Source: an uncultured Blastocatellia bacterium (GTDB lineage Bacteria > Acidobacteriota > Blastocatellia > Chloracidobacteriales > Chloracidobacteriaceae). Taken from it: a stretch of 64,000 nucleotides of DNA. Each line of letters begins with the position of its first letter. Positions within the stretch are counted from its first letter, which is position 1. Below are positions 35,626-45,021 of the stretch, one piece after another. Location: NCBI GenBank assembly GCA_937934745.1, contig CALGZC010000004.1:1-64000 (forward strand), in the 5' to 3' direction. A model generated the notes under the pieces. It made no database searches and was not told where the DNA came from. It worked only from the letters and a program-made list of their open reading frames with translations. A program made the position numbers and the translations under genes.

Positions 35626-36802
35626 TGCGTTGGGCGGCAAAGATGCGTCATCTCAGCCGGCAGCTTTAGAAGCAACGGCGCATCTTGCCGCCTGGGCCGA
35701 CATCAATCTCCTCCATCTCAAGCACAACTACGAGTGGCTACGGCGACAGGCCGGCGTCCCTGTCATGGCTATGGTCAAAGCCAATGCCTACGGTCACGGC
35801 CTCATTCCCGTAGCTACCTATTTGCAGGATGTTGTCCGGGTAGATTGGTTTGGGGTGGCAACGCCGGACGAGGGAGCCAGGTTACGCCAAGCCGGGATCA
35901 AGCGCCCGATTTTGGTTTTGGGCGGTTTTTGGTTCGGACAGGAGGAAAGCATTGTTCACTACGGCTTGGCGACGACACTCCCTGATCCGGCTTACATCTC
36001 GGCCCTAGAGCAGGCAGCCGGCAGGCGCGGCCGCATCACTGCCGTTCATCTCGAAGTGGACACCGGCATCGGCCGGCTAGGCCTGTCACCAACCCAGCTC
36101 GATGCCGTTTTGCAGGCCCTCGGACGTTGCCGCCACATCCGATTAGAAGGCTTGATGACGCACTTTGCGTCCGCCGATGTGCCGGAGCACGCTGAATTCA
36201 CACGGGAGCAGATCAAGCGTCATTGGTCGGTGGTGGAGCGCGTCCGGGCTGCCGGTTGGTCGCCCGACTACATCCATTTGGCCAACAGCGCCGGACTGCA
36301 TGCCTTTCTACCGGCTGCCGCCGGCAATCTGGTTCGGGTTGGTGGTTTGCTGTACGGTATTGCCGGCGATGCACTTTCCCCCGTCTGCCCACCGCCGCCG
36401 ACCCGTCCGGTGCTATCGCTCCATGCGCGGATTCTGGGCTTGAAAACCGTCCCCCCTGGGACACCACTGGGCTACGGCTGCACGTTTGTCGCCCACCGGA
36501 CGACCCGTGTCGCCACCGTGCCTCTCGGTTATGGCGACGGCCTCCACCGGGTGCAGTCTAACCGCGGCCGGGCACTGGTGCGTGGACGTTTAGCCCCGAT
36601 TGTCGGGCGGGTCAGTATGGATGTCACCATGCTGGATGTCACCGACATCCCCGATGTCGCGCTCGGCGATGTCGCCACCTTCATCGGGGCCCAGGGAGGA
36701 GCGACCATCTCGGCGGAAGCGTACGCTGCCGCCATGGGGACGATTGCCCTGGAGGCCACCACTGCCCTGACTGCCCGCGTAACACGGCACTACGTAACCT
36801 GA
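35603..36802 (+). CDS. alr: alanine racemase
   Basis: 399 residues. PLP enzyme making D-alanine for peptidoglycan. The PLP lysine is in MVKANAYGHG, followed by FGVATPDEGARLRQAG, HLEVDTGIGRLGL, HLANSAGLHAF, VRVGGLLYG, and the second catalytic Tyr in VPLGYGDGLHR, then VGRVSMDVTMLDV. The first 30 residues are not conserved; the GTG at 35603 overlaps the preceding gene, and a later TTG could be the real start. Translational coupling to the exported-protein gene is likely. Confidence -1.
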   Translation: MTALNCSDALGGKDASSQPAALEATAHLAAWADINLLHLKHNYEWLRRQAGVPVMAMVKANAYGHGLIPVATYLQDVVRVDWFGVATPDEGARLRQAGIKRPILVLGGFWFGQEESIVHYGLATTLPDPAYISALEQAAGRRGRITAVHLEVDTGIGRLGLSPTQLDAVLQALGRCRHIRLEGLMTHFASADVPEHAEFTREQIKRHWSVVERVRAAGWSPDYIHLANSAGLHAFLPAAAGNLVRVGGLLYGIAGDALSPVCPPPPTRPVLSLHARILGLKTVPPGTPLGYGCTFVAHRTTRVATVPLGYGDGLHRVQSNRGRALVRGRLAPIVGRVSMDVTMLDVTDIPDVALGDVATFIGAQGGATISAEAYAAAMGTIALEATTALTARVTRHYVT

Positions 36803-36862
36803 GTTCCGACGCAGTATCCGTTGCTGCCAGTCGTGGTAGGCAAGAAGACCCGCTCCCCTGCG

Positions 36863-37492
36863 CTACACACCGGCCGGCAGCGGGGCCAGTGGCGGGTTGA
36901 GCAGTGTGAACGACTCGAAAAACCGCTGTACATCGTCCCGGTCAAGCTCAATCGGGAAGGTTGTCACGACGACCAACTGATAGAGGCGGGGCGAAGCAAA
37001 GATGAAGTCCACGCGCCCAAAAACAGCCTTGTCGCCATGCGTCCCGCTGAAAAAGACAGCGCGGGCCGGACAGTTCTGGACGATGTAGCGGTCTTCCTGC
37101 TCAATAGCACCTCTGTAAGGACGTAGCAGGGCATCTCGCGCAGCATCCATGACTTGATCGGACGTGGCCTGACCTAGCTCTTGGCGTGTAAACGTCCGTA
37201 CCGCGACCTGACAGACCGTTTCATTCGCGGCCGTACTCGTGAACACCAGGACCGCCCCGGTGAGACTGTCCTCACGTTTGGGCTGCTCAAACCCACGCGG
37301 CAGCCGGACGCGAAACCCTCCCTCTTCGGAAACTAACTCAAAACCTGTCCGGCGTTTTTCTTCATCCGGGCGCTCCCGCTGCCGTCCACTCTGCGCCGGT
37401 GCCGTCAGCCAGAGGAACGAGCCTATCCAGACCAGGCAACCAAGTCTGCACGCCCAGACGAACCACCGCTGCCGTTGTCGGACATTTACCAT
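36863..37492 (-). CDS. exported protein of unknown function, PsbP/DUF1795-like
   Basis: 209 residues with a hydrophobic signal sequence ending near TAPAQS. The mature part has a beta-rich pattern (GFRVRLPRGFEQP, LVFTSTAANETVCQVAVRTF, RAVFFSGTHG, RLYQLVVVTTFPI, VQRFFESFTLL) that resembles the PsbP-like/DUF1795 fold, often found on extracytoplasmic proteins. No catalytic motif is visible. Its ATG lies within the end of comEC, overlapping by 7 bases, so translation is probably coupled. Confidence -1.
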   Translation of the reverse strand: MVNVRQRQRWFVWACRLGCLVWIGSFLWLTAPAQSGRQRERPDEEKRRTGFELVSEEGGFRVRLPRGFEQPKREDSLTGAVLVFTSTAANETVCQVAVRTFTRQELGQATSDQVMDAARDALLRPYRGAIEQEDRYIVQNCPARAVFFSGTHGDKAVFGRVDFIFASPRLYQLVVVTTFPIELDRDDVQRFFESFTLLNPPLAPLPAGV

Positions 37493-40239
37493 GCTGTTCT
37501 CTGCGCGGCGTAGCCGGACACGGATAGTGTCTCGCCGTCGGTCTCAAAGGTGATAGCGCCGTCCCGCCCGGTATGCCACTGCCCGGCGCGGGGAAGCAAG
37601 CTCGTATAACGATTCACCACATCAGGATGGGGATGCCCGAACGGCGACCAACGCGGCGCGCTGAAGACGACATGGGCAGCCTGGGTCGCCGTGATAAATG
37701 CCTCGGAACTGGAACTGCGGCTGCCGTGGTGGGGTGCTTTGACGACATCACACGCCAGGGGCGCACCGGCTGCCACCAACGCCTGCTCGGCTCTGATCTC
37801 AATGTCGCCTGTGAGCAAAAACGACCGCCGCCCGTAGTCAATGCGCAGCACCAACGAGTCGTCGTTGGTGCCGGTCGGTGTCGCCTTGGGTGGCGGCCAC
37901 AGGAACGTCAGCCTGACAGCCCCGACTTGTGTATGCATGCCGGCGTGGACCATCTGCCGTGGAATACCGTAGCGGTCGAGTGCCTGAACAAACTGCCGGA
38001 AGGTCGGATTGTCGGGTCGCACTGCGCCATGCCAGGCGTGGCCGATGTGGAGGTTGGCGGCCAGCGCCGTTAGACCGCCAACGTGATCCGTGTCTGGATG
38101 AGTGGCGACGACAGTGTTCAGGTGACGAATGCCCCGTGCCCACAAATACCGTGCGACGACACGTGTCCCAATGTGTCCGAGGTCTTCCTGGAAACCGTCA
38201 ACTACCGGTCGGATGTCGGTGGGCTGTCCGCCTGCATCCACCAGCAGGGTCTCGCCGGTCGGACATTCCACAACCACACAGTCGCCCTGCCCGACATCGA
38301 GAAAGGTCACACGCAGGACGTGTGGGGTCCGCCAAGAACGCGGCGGCGCTACGGTCAACCAACCGCAAACGCCGCACAGTGTGAAACCCAATCCCACCGC
38401 CATCGTCTGTAACGGACGGGGCTGAGGCAGCGCAAGTGGTTGCCACCGATGGAGTGCCAACCCCAACAGGCCGACGCCGAAAGCAAAACCGCCGTAGACG
38501 GCAAGGCTCCCCCAGTCCTCCCAGTGGGGAACGCGCCAGCTGCCCCACCCTCCACCGGCGTCGGCCATCGCCGCCAGTCCCCAGACCCCGCCCACGACAA
38601 AGGCTTTGAGCAGTTCTGCCAGCGGCGGGACCAAGGTGAGGGTCAAGAAATAGCCCAGTGTGCCCAGGAGGACGACTGCTAAAACAAGCTCGGCAACCAG
38701 CGTTATCATGCCGCCCCACAGAGTGATGCGGTTGAAGTAGGCGACCTGGAGGGGCAGTAAAACAACCTGTACACACACCCCGGCTACCAACGCGCCAAAC
38801 ACCGACCGCAGCAGCGTTTGCCCATTCCAGTCGCCGTAGCCGATCCGCTCAAGCTTTCCGGCCCAGCAGGATTTCTCCAGCCGATACGTAACCGGTTCGC
38901 AGCGCATCTGTTCACGAAACCGTGACTCCCGCCAGAACAGTATGTCTGCAAAGCGCCGAACCGGCAGCGGGGCCAGGGGTGGGTAGGGCGTTGCGCGGGT
39001 TGGACGCCAAGCCCCAACAGCACGGAGGCGGGTGTACAGCGGCAGGGCCACGCCGACTAGTGCAAGAACAGCGCCGAACGTGAGCTGAAAACTCGGCGCA
39101 AACAAGTTTGACGGCTGTGTTATGAGGAGCGTGCAGGCACAGGCGCCCAGAACGTTGAGCGGGTGCGGTTTACGGTCAACCAGACGCGTTGCCTGCCAGG
39201 TCGAAACCGCAACGGCAGCCCGCCATACCGGCGGCTCAAGCCCGACAAGGAGGGCGTAACCCCACACGGCGACCAGGGCAACACCGGTTGTTAGCCAGCG
39301 GTTGCGCGTTACCAACCTCAGCAGCCAGGTGATGCTCGCCGCTAAGAGAGCAAAATGCGAACCGGAAATAACAAGGAGGTGGAACGTTCCGCTGCGGCGG
39401 AACTGCTCGGCCCATGTAGCGTCCAGAAAGCGGTCGCTACCGAAGACGACGCCGGACAGCAAGCCGGCCGTCCGGGCATCAAAGTTGTCTTGTAGGTGAT
39501 AGATTGCCCACAGACGGAGCTTGCGCAACCGGAGCAGGTTGGATGCCGGCGCTGCCTGCCTGCGGGTCAACGTGACAACCTGCCCTTGGGCATCATAACC
39601 GCGCCAGTCCAGGTAGGCGCCAACGTCGTAGTCGCCGGGGTTGGTGTAGCGACCACGCCGGGTCAGCCACACATCAGCCGTCACGAGATCGCCGGGCTGC
39701 AGTGCCAGTTGATGCCATTCAGGTAAGTGTTCCGGGCGCGTTAGCGGCAACGTCAGGCGTACCCGCCCGCGGACGGGTTGCGCACAGGGCTGATGGGGAA
39801 GTTTCAATGTTGCTACATCCAGGTCAAAGACAACACGCCCAACTGCCGGCTCGGGCCAGTCGGCCACCCGCCCGGTTACTTGCAGTGGTACATCGAACAC
39901 GGTGCTGCGGAGATGCACCCGCACGCGGTCGGCCGTTTCCCAGACCTGTTGCTCGATGGATGCCGCCCAAGCTCCGCCGACAATTGTACAGATTGCTGCC
40001 AGGTGAAGTCCTGTCCGTGGGTGAAAGTGTGGCCGGCGTCGCCAAACCGCCCACAACGTCCATAGCCCGGCAAAGCTCAACCCCCACAGACAAGGTGGTG
40101 TGGACGACAGCAACCGTTCTCCTGCAATCCCCAGCGCCAGGCACAGGGCGGCCAGGAAAAGCGGGATATGGGTCAGTTGGGGCTGCCGAACGATGACGCC
40201 GTTGCTTGACACGGTTGCAACTGTTCCCTTAGTTTCCAT
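37486..40239 (-). CDS. comEC: DNA internalization-related competence protein ComEC/Rec2
   Basis: 917 residues. Forms the inner-membrane channel that takes up single-stranded DNA during transformation. An N-terminal OB-like region with DUF4131 character is followed by the competence membrane domain (LLSGVVFGSDRF, FRRSGTFHLLVISGSHFALL) with many helices, and a C-terminal metallo-beta-lactamase-like domain: TFLDVGQGDCVVVECPTGETLLVDAGG, THPDTDHVGG, LLTGDIE and KAPHHGSRSS. The ATG at 40239 is chosen because the 24 codons before it are not conserved. Its divergent neighbours are pilus genes, fitting a DNA-uptake locus. Confidence -1.
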   Translation of the reverse strand: METKGTVATVSSNGVIVRQPQLTHIPLFLAALCLALGIAGERLLSSTPPCLWGLSFAGLWTLWAVWRRRPHFHPRTGLHLAAICTIVGGAWAASIEQQVWETADRVRVHLRSTVFDVPLQVTGRVADWPEPAVGRVVFDLDVATLKLPHQPCAQPVRGRVRLTLPLTRPEHLPEWHQLALQPGDLVTADVWLTRRGRYTNPGDYDVGAYLDWRGYDAQGQVVTLTRRQAAPASNLLRLRKLRLWAIYHLQDNFDARTAGLLSGVVFGSDRFLDATWAEQFRRSGTFHLLVISGSHFALLAASITWLLRLVTRNRWLTTGVALVAVWGYALLVGLEPPVWRAAVAVSTWQATRLVDRKPHPLNVLGACACTLLITQPSNLFAPSFQLTFGAVLALVGVALPLYTRLRAVGAWRPTRATPYPPLAPLPVRRFADILFWRESRFREQMRCEPVTYRLEKSCWAGKLERIGYGDWNGQTLLRSVFGALVAGVCVQVVLLPLQVAYFNRITLWGGMITLVAELVLAVVLLGTLGYFLTLTLVPPLAELLKAFVVGGVWGLAAMADAGGGWGSWRVPHWEDWGSLAVYGGFAFGVGLLGLALHRWQPLALPQPRPLQTMAVGLGFTLCGVCGWLTVAPPRSWRTPHVLRVTFLDVGQGDCVVVECPTGETLLVDAGGQPTDIRPVVDGFQEDLGHIGTRVVARYLWARGIRHLNTVVATHPDTDHVGGLTALAANLHIGHAWHGAVRPDNPTFRQFVQALDRYGIPRQMVHAGMHTQVGAVRLTFLWPPPKATPTGTNDDSLVLRIDYGRRSFLLTGDIEIRAEQALVAAGAPLACDVVKAPHHGSRSSSSEAFITATQAAHVVFSAPRWSPFGHPHPDVVNRYTSLLPRAGQWHTGRDGAITFETDGETLSVSGYAAQRTAW

Positions 40240-40340
40240 GCCAAAACAGCTTGGAAAACTATTCCTACGACTCACGCGACGGTTTGCGGCACTTATATTA
40301 GCCTCGGCCACCTTGGCCGTTTACCGCAGGGTATTCGCAC

Positions 40341-42188
40341 ATGTCAGCAAAGCTTGGTGAAATCCTTCTCAAAGAGGGTTTGATCACACCTCAGCAGTTG
40401 AAGGACGCGCTCGACTACCAGCGGGCGAATGGCGGCCGACTTGGTTCGATTCTTGTCACCCTTGGTATGGTGCAGGATGAAGCCATTACCTCGGTGCTTA
40501 GTCGTCAGTATGGCGTTCCCGCTGTCAATCTTGACCTGTTTGATGTCGATCCAAATGCCGTTCGACTCCTGCCAGAGGAAACGGCCCGGAAATACATGGT
40601 CTTGCCGCTGGCGCGCAACGGCTCGACGATGACATTGGCAATGGTGGACCCGGCCAATGTCTTTGCCGTGGACGACATCAAGTTCATGACGGGACTGAAC
40701 ATTGAGCAGGTCGTAGTTTCTGAAGTGTCGCTGGAGCGCGCGCTGGCGCGTTACTATGCACCGGAAAAAGGCCTCGTGCTGGCCGAAAAGATGAGTGAGT
40801 TTTCGGCCGGCTTCAATGACCAGTTCAGTCTCGGTCAGTTGAGCGGTCTGACTGCCGCTCCGCCTGCTGCCCCGATCAACCTTGATGAAGCGATGAGCGA
40901 AATCAGCGAGGCGCTGGGCGAGGGCGATCTGGAGGTTTCGGAAGTCCCGACAGAAGAGGTTCTTGACCTCAGCGCCCAGTCTGCTGACGAAGCCCCGGTC
41001 GTCAGGCTGGTTAACATGATTTTGGTCAGTTCACTGGAGTATGGGGCGAGCGACATTCACATTGAGCCTTACGAAAAGGAATTTCGCGTCCGTTTCCGGG
41101 TGGATGGTTTGTTGCGGGAGGTGATGCGTCCACCGCTGAAGATGCGGGCCGGGTTGACTTCCCGCATCAAGATTATGGCCAAGCTCGACATTGCCGAAAC
41201 CCGACTTCCCCAGGACGGCCGTATCAAGATCAAGCTTAAACGCGAAACCGGCGTCCGTGATCTTGACTTCCGGGTGTCAACCCTACCGACGCTCTGGGGT
41301 GAAAAGATCGTTCTCCGGCTGCTCGACAAAGAAAAGCTGATGCTTGACATGACGAAGTTGGGCTTTGAGCCGGAAAGTCTGGAGAAGTTTAAGCGCCAGA
41401 TTGCCAAGCCGTACGGGATGGTGCTCGTCACAGGACCCACCGGCTCGGGCAAGACCAATACGCTGTATTCGGCGCTGGCCAGTCTCAATACGCCCGACAC
41501 CAACATTATGACGGCTGAAGACCCCGTGGAGTTCAACCTGACCGGCATCAACCAGGTGCAAATGAAGGAACAAATCGGGCTGAACTTCGCCGCTGCGCTC
41601 CGCTCATTCTTGCGCCAGGACCCAAATATCATCCTGGTCGGCGAAATCCGCGACTTTGAAACGGCTGAAATTGCGGTCAAGGCGTCACTGACGGGACACC
41701 TTGTCCTATCTACCCTGCATACGAATGATGCTCCCTCGACTGTGAGCCGTTTGATGAATATGGGGATTGAGCCGTTTCTGGTGGCTACGTCGGTCAATCT
41801 CATTCAGGCGCAACGGCTGATCCGTCGCATCTGCACGGAGTGCAAAGCCCCTGCCAAAATTCAGCCGCCGGCGCAGACGCTGATCGAACTCGGCTTTACG
41901 CCTGAAGAGGCAGCCAAGGTTACGATTTACGAAGGCACGGGGAAGACCAAAGATGGCCGTGAGTGTCCTAAGTGTAAGGGCTCCGGTTACAAGGGGCGTG
42001 TTGGTCTTTACGAAGTGATGGAAATGAACGATGAGCTGCGTGAACTGATTCTCATCGGCGCGTCAGCCCTAGAACTGCGTAAGAAAGCCATTGAGCACGG
42101 CATGATCACGCTGCGGCGCAGCGGACTGCGAAAGATTATGGACGGCATCACGACCATCGAAGAAGTCGTTCGTGAAACCGTTCTTTAG
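40341..42188 (+). CDS. pilB: type IV pilus assembly ATPase PilB
   Basis: 615 residues. Hexameric ATPase that powers pilus extension. An N-terminal MshEN domain (GEILLKEGLITPQQLKDAL, residues 5-150), an acidic linker (about 180-230), the GspE core with ASDIHIEPYE, Walker A GPTGSGKT at about 364-372, the Asp box EDPVE, Walker B IILVGEIRD, His box, and an intact zinc tetracysteine (CTEC, CPKC). First of pilB-pilT-pilC; ATG start by homology. Confidence -1.
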   Translation: MSAKLGEILLKEGLITPQQLKDALDYQRANGGRLGSILVTLGMVQDEAITSVLSRQYGVPAVNLDLFDVDPNAVRLLPEETARKYMVLPLARNGSTMTLAMVDPANVFAVDDIKFMTGLNIEQVVVSEVSLERALARYYAPEKGLVLAEKMSEFSAGFNDQFSLGQLSGLTAAPPAAPINLDEAMSEISEALGEGDLEVSEVPTEEVLDLSAQSADEAPVVRLVNMILVSSLEYGASDIHIEPYEKEFRVRFRVDGLLREVMRPPLKMRAGLTSRIKIMAKLDIAETRLPQDGRIKIKLKRETGVRDLDFRVSTLPTLWGEKIVLRLLDKEKLMLDMTKLGFEPESLEKFKRQIAKPYGMVLVTGPTGSGKTNTLYSALASLNTPDTNIMTAEDPVEFNLTGINQVQMKEQIGLNFAAALRSFLRQDPNIILVGEIRDFETAEIAVKASLTGHLVLSTLHTNDAPSTVSRLMNMGIEPFLVATSVNLIQAQRLIRRICTECKAPAKIQPPAQTLIELGFTPEEAAKVTIYEGTGKTKDGRECPKCKGSGYKGRVGLYEVMEMNDELRELILIGASALELRKKAIEHGMITLRRSGLRKIMDGITTIEEVVRETVL

Positions 42189-42281
42189 TACCTGCTTTTC
42201 CGGTTACCCGGATCCACGCACGGACTGCTATCAACGCCCTACCGGGAATCCCGGCTGCGAGCTGCCCAGGGAGGTTACTGT

Positions 42282-43457
42282 ATGTCGTCAAACTTTGTAC
42301 TGAGCGACCTGCTTCGAAAGATGATCGAATTGGGTGGCTCAGACTTGCACATTACGACCAATTCCCCGCCGCAAGTGCGCGTCCACGGCCATCTCCGCCC
42401 GCTCGATTATCCAGAGTTGACGCCGGCAGATACAAAACAACTGGCCTACTCGGTGCTGACCGACGCTCAAAAGCACCGTTTCGAGGAAACGCTTGAACTC
42501 GATTTCTCGTTCGGTATCAAGGGGATGTCACGTTTCCGCGCCAACCTCTTCAACCAACGTGGCGCGGTCGGAGCCGTCTTTCGGGCCATTCCCTATGAAA
42601 TTCGTACCTTTGAGGAATTGGGCTTGCCACCGGTTGTCAAAAAGCTCTGTGAGAAACCACGTGGCTTGATTCTGGTGACAGGTCCGACCGGTTCTGGGAA
42701 GTCTACAACGCTCGCGGCGATGATCAACAAGATCAACGAGGATCGTCACGAGCACATCATCACCATCGAGGACCCGATTGAGTTTCTGCACCCACACAAA
42801 AACTGCCTGGTCAACCAGCGCGAAGTTCACGCCGACACCCATAGCTTTTCCAATGCGCTCCGCGCTGCTTTGCGTCAGGACCCAGATGTGGTACTCATCG
42901 GTGAAATGCGAGACCTCGAAACGGTTGAGACGGCTCTGCGTATTGCGGAAACCGGTCACCTAACCTTTGGTACGTTACACACGAACTCGGCCTACTCAAC
43001 TATTAACCGAATTATTGACATCTTCCCGGCACACCAGCAGTCGCAGATTCGGACGCAACTGAGCTTGGTTTTAGAGGGTGTCCTGTGTCAGTCGCTGCTA
43101 CCGAAAGCCAATGGCCAGGGACGGTGTATGGCGCTTGAGATTCTTGTTCCAAACTCTGCTATCCGCAACCTGATTCGGGAAGACAAAATCCACCAGATCT
43201 ACGGGATGATGCAGACCGGTCAAGACAAGTTCGGCATGCAGACCTTCAATCAGTCGCTCCTGGGGCTGTACTTGAGCCGCCAGATTACGTTGGAGGTGGC
43301 TATGGCGCGTTCGCATAATCCCGATGAGCTGCAGGATTTGATCAACCGCGCTACCAGTGGCGTTGGTGGTCCCGGCGGGCCCATGCCGCCAGGCGGGCGT
43401 CCGATGCCGCCGGGAAGTACTATGCGTCCGGGTGTGCCGCCGCCGGTACGCCGCTGA
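42282..43457 (+). CDS. pilT: twitching motility/pilus retraction ATPase PilT
   Basis: 391 residues. ATPase that disassembles the pilus. Typical start LSDLLRKMIELGGSDLHITTNSPP; Walker A GPTGSGKSTT near 133-141; EDPIEFLH; Walker B DVVLIGEMRDLETVETAL; the retraction motif appears as AETGHLTFGTLHTNSA. The C-terminal 35 residues are an unusual Gly/Pro/Met-rich tail (GVGGPGGPMPPGGRPMPPG), probably disordered. GGGAGG precedes the ATG. A 283-base gap with an inverted repeat separates it from pilC. Confidence -1.
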   Translation: MSSNFVLSDLLRKMIELGGSDLHITTNSPPQVRVHGHLRPLDYPELTPADTKQLAYSVLTDAQKHRFEETLELDFSFGIKGMSRFRANLFNQRGAVGAVFRAIPYEIRTFEELGLPPVVKKLCEKPRGLILVTGPTGSGKSTTLAAMINKINEDRHEHIITIEDPIEFLHPHKNCLVNQREVHADTHSFSNALRAALRQDPDVVLIGEMRDLETVETALRIAETGHLTFGTLHTNSAYSTINRIIDIFPAHQQSQIRTQLSLVLEGVLCQSLLPKANGQGRCMALEILVPNSAIRNLIREDKIHQIYGMMQTGQDKFGMQTFNQSLLGLYLSRQITLEVAMARSHNPDELQDLINRATSGVGGPGGPMPPGGRPMPPGSTMRPGVPPPVRR

Positions 43458-43486
43458 CTGCTGTCTAGAGAGGTTGGACAAACACC

Positions 43487-43520
43487 GGCAAGTCACGGAG
43501 TTTTCACGCTGTGACTTGCC
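43487..43520. promoter_or_regulatory. 10-bp perfect inverted repeat between pilT and pilC
   Basis: GGCAAGTCAC (43487-43496) and GTGACTTGCC (43511-43520) flank a 14-base loop. There is no T-run after it, so it is not a standard terminator; it may be an attenuating stem, RNA-processing site or operator within the operon. Confidence -1.
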
Positions 43521-43740
43521 AACTACGTTTGAGTTAGCCAACAATACAGGCAAGCTTTGCAGTCATGAATGGAATCGGCAGACGTGTAAGAACTCTGCCG
43601 GTCATTGCGGGTTTGGTGCGGGTGGTTCTCGGTTGTCCACGGCACACGCGAGCTTCGGATACGTAGCAGCCCTCGCGCACCACCTGGCCACCGTCAACAA
43701 AGCGTCACAGAGACATCTGTGCAAGGAGAGGAACTCGGTC

Positions 43741-44967
43741 ATGCCGACATATGTTGTCGTAGGACGCAACCAGCGCACCAACCAGCCGGTGCGTACCCAG
43801 CGCACTGCTGCCAATCGCGAAGAACTTGAGGCGATGCTCCGCCGTGAGCAAATCACAGTTGAGAGCGTGCAGGAAAAAGGGCGTGACATCGCACTTCCAA
43901 AGCTGGCCGCCGGGAGCGTCAAGGCGAAGGAGTTAGCCGTTTTCACACGTCAGTTCTCGGTTATGATCGACGCCGGCTTGCCGTTAGTACAGTGCCTTGA
44001 AATCCTTGCTGGGCAGCAGGATAAGAATAAGTACTTCAAGCAGGTTCTGACGCAGGTGCGGACGGATGTCGAAAGTGGTTCGACCCTCTCTGATGCCATG
44101 GCCAAGCACCCCAAGGTGTTTGATAATCTCTACACAAACATGGTAGCAGCGGGTGAAACCGGTGGTATCCTTGACACTATTTTGCAGCGGTTGGCGACGT
44201 TTATTGAGAAAATCGTCAAGCTTCGCTCGGATGTGATTTCAGCACTCATTTATCCGTCGGCAGTGATTGTGCTGGCAGTGGTCGTCATCGCCGTCATCAT
44301 GATTGTGGTGATCCCGGCATTCCGAACCATCTTTGAAGGTTTGCTTGGCCCTGGTGAACGCTTGCCGCTGCCGACAGAAATCGTCATTTCTATTAGTAAC
44401 TTCATGGCCAGTTACTGGTGGGCTTTGGGTGGTGCAATTATACTAATTGTTCTAGTCATTCGGTCTTATTACAAGACTGACGGCGGCCGCTACCAGATTG
44501 ACCGTTTGCTGCTTAAGATTCCGGTTATTGGCGACATTTTACTCAAGATTGCCGTCGCACGGTTTTCCCGCACGTTATCGACATTGTTATCAAGTGGCGT
44601 GCCGATACTCGAATCACTCGACATTACGGCTCGTACGGCCGGCAATGTGATTGTCGGTAATGCCATCAACCGCGTTCGGGACTCGATTGAGCAGGGGCAA
44701 ACCATTGTCGAGCCGCTCAAGGCTAGCGGTGTGTTTCCCTCAATGGTGTGCCAAATGATCGGCGTTGGTGAGCAAACAGGCGCACTGGATGCGATGTTAA
44801 ACAAAATTGCTGATTTCTACGAACTTGAAGTGGACGCGGCAATTGCTAACCTCCTCACGCTCATTGAACCCATTATGATTGCTTTTCTCGGGGTGACCAT
44901 TGGGAGCATTGTGATTGCGATGTACTTGCCGCTCTTCGTCCTAGTCGGTAAGCTTGCCGGGCGTTAG
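43741..44967 (+). CDS. pilC: type IV pilus inner-membrane platform protein PilC
   Basis: 408 residues, type II secretion F-domain family: two repeats of the F domain (VFTRQFSVMIDAGLPLVQCLEILA and ARFSRTLSTLLSSGVPILESLDI), each followed by membrane helices (about 205-235, 255-275 and 380-402). It couples PilB/PilT motion to pilin assembly. AAGGAGAGG lies upstream of the ATG at 43741; the longer open frame upstream has no family support. No pilin genes follow, so the rest of the pilus genes are elsewhere. Confidence -1.
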   Translation: MPTYVVVGRNQRTNQPVRTQRTAANREELEAMLRREQITVESVQEKGRDIALPKLAAGSVKAKELAVFTRQFSVMIDAGLPLVQCLEILAGQQDKNKYFKQVLTQVRTDVESGSTLSDAMAKHPKVFDNLYTNMVAAGETGGILDTILQRLATFIEKIVKLRSDVISALIYPSAVIVLAVVVIAVIMIVVIPAFRTIFEGLLGPGERLPLPTEIVISISNFMASYWWALGGAIILIVLVIRSYYKTDGGRYQIDRLLLKIPVIGDILLKIAVARFSRTLSTLLSSGVPILESLDITARTAGNVIVGNAINRVRDSIEQGQTIVEPLKASGVFPSMVCQMIGVGEQTGALDAMLNKIADFYELEVDAAIANLLTLIEPIMIAFLGVTIGSIVIAMYLPLFVLVGKLAGR

Positions 44968-44981
44968 TAGTGTCGCTCGAT

Positions 44982-45014
44982 AGCCTAAGCGCAAAGGGTA
45001 GCAAGTCTTAGGCT
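44982..45014. terminator. inverted repeat between convergent genes
   Basis: AGCCTAAG (44982-44989) and CTTAGGCT (45007-45014) with a 17-base loop, 15 bases after pilC and 8 before the stop of the convergent gene. Possibly a shared bidirectional terminator, although T-runs are lacking. Confidence -1.
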
Positions 45015-45021
45015 TAGCCGC

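Noticed and set aside
40206-40234. TTGACA-containing promoter for pilB
   Set aside because: The -35 match is good but the -10 (TTAGTT) fits only two of six bases and it overlaps the comEC coding start.
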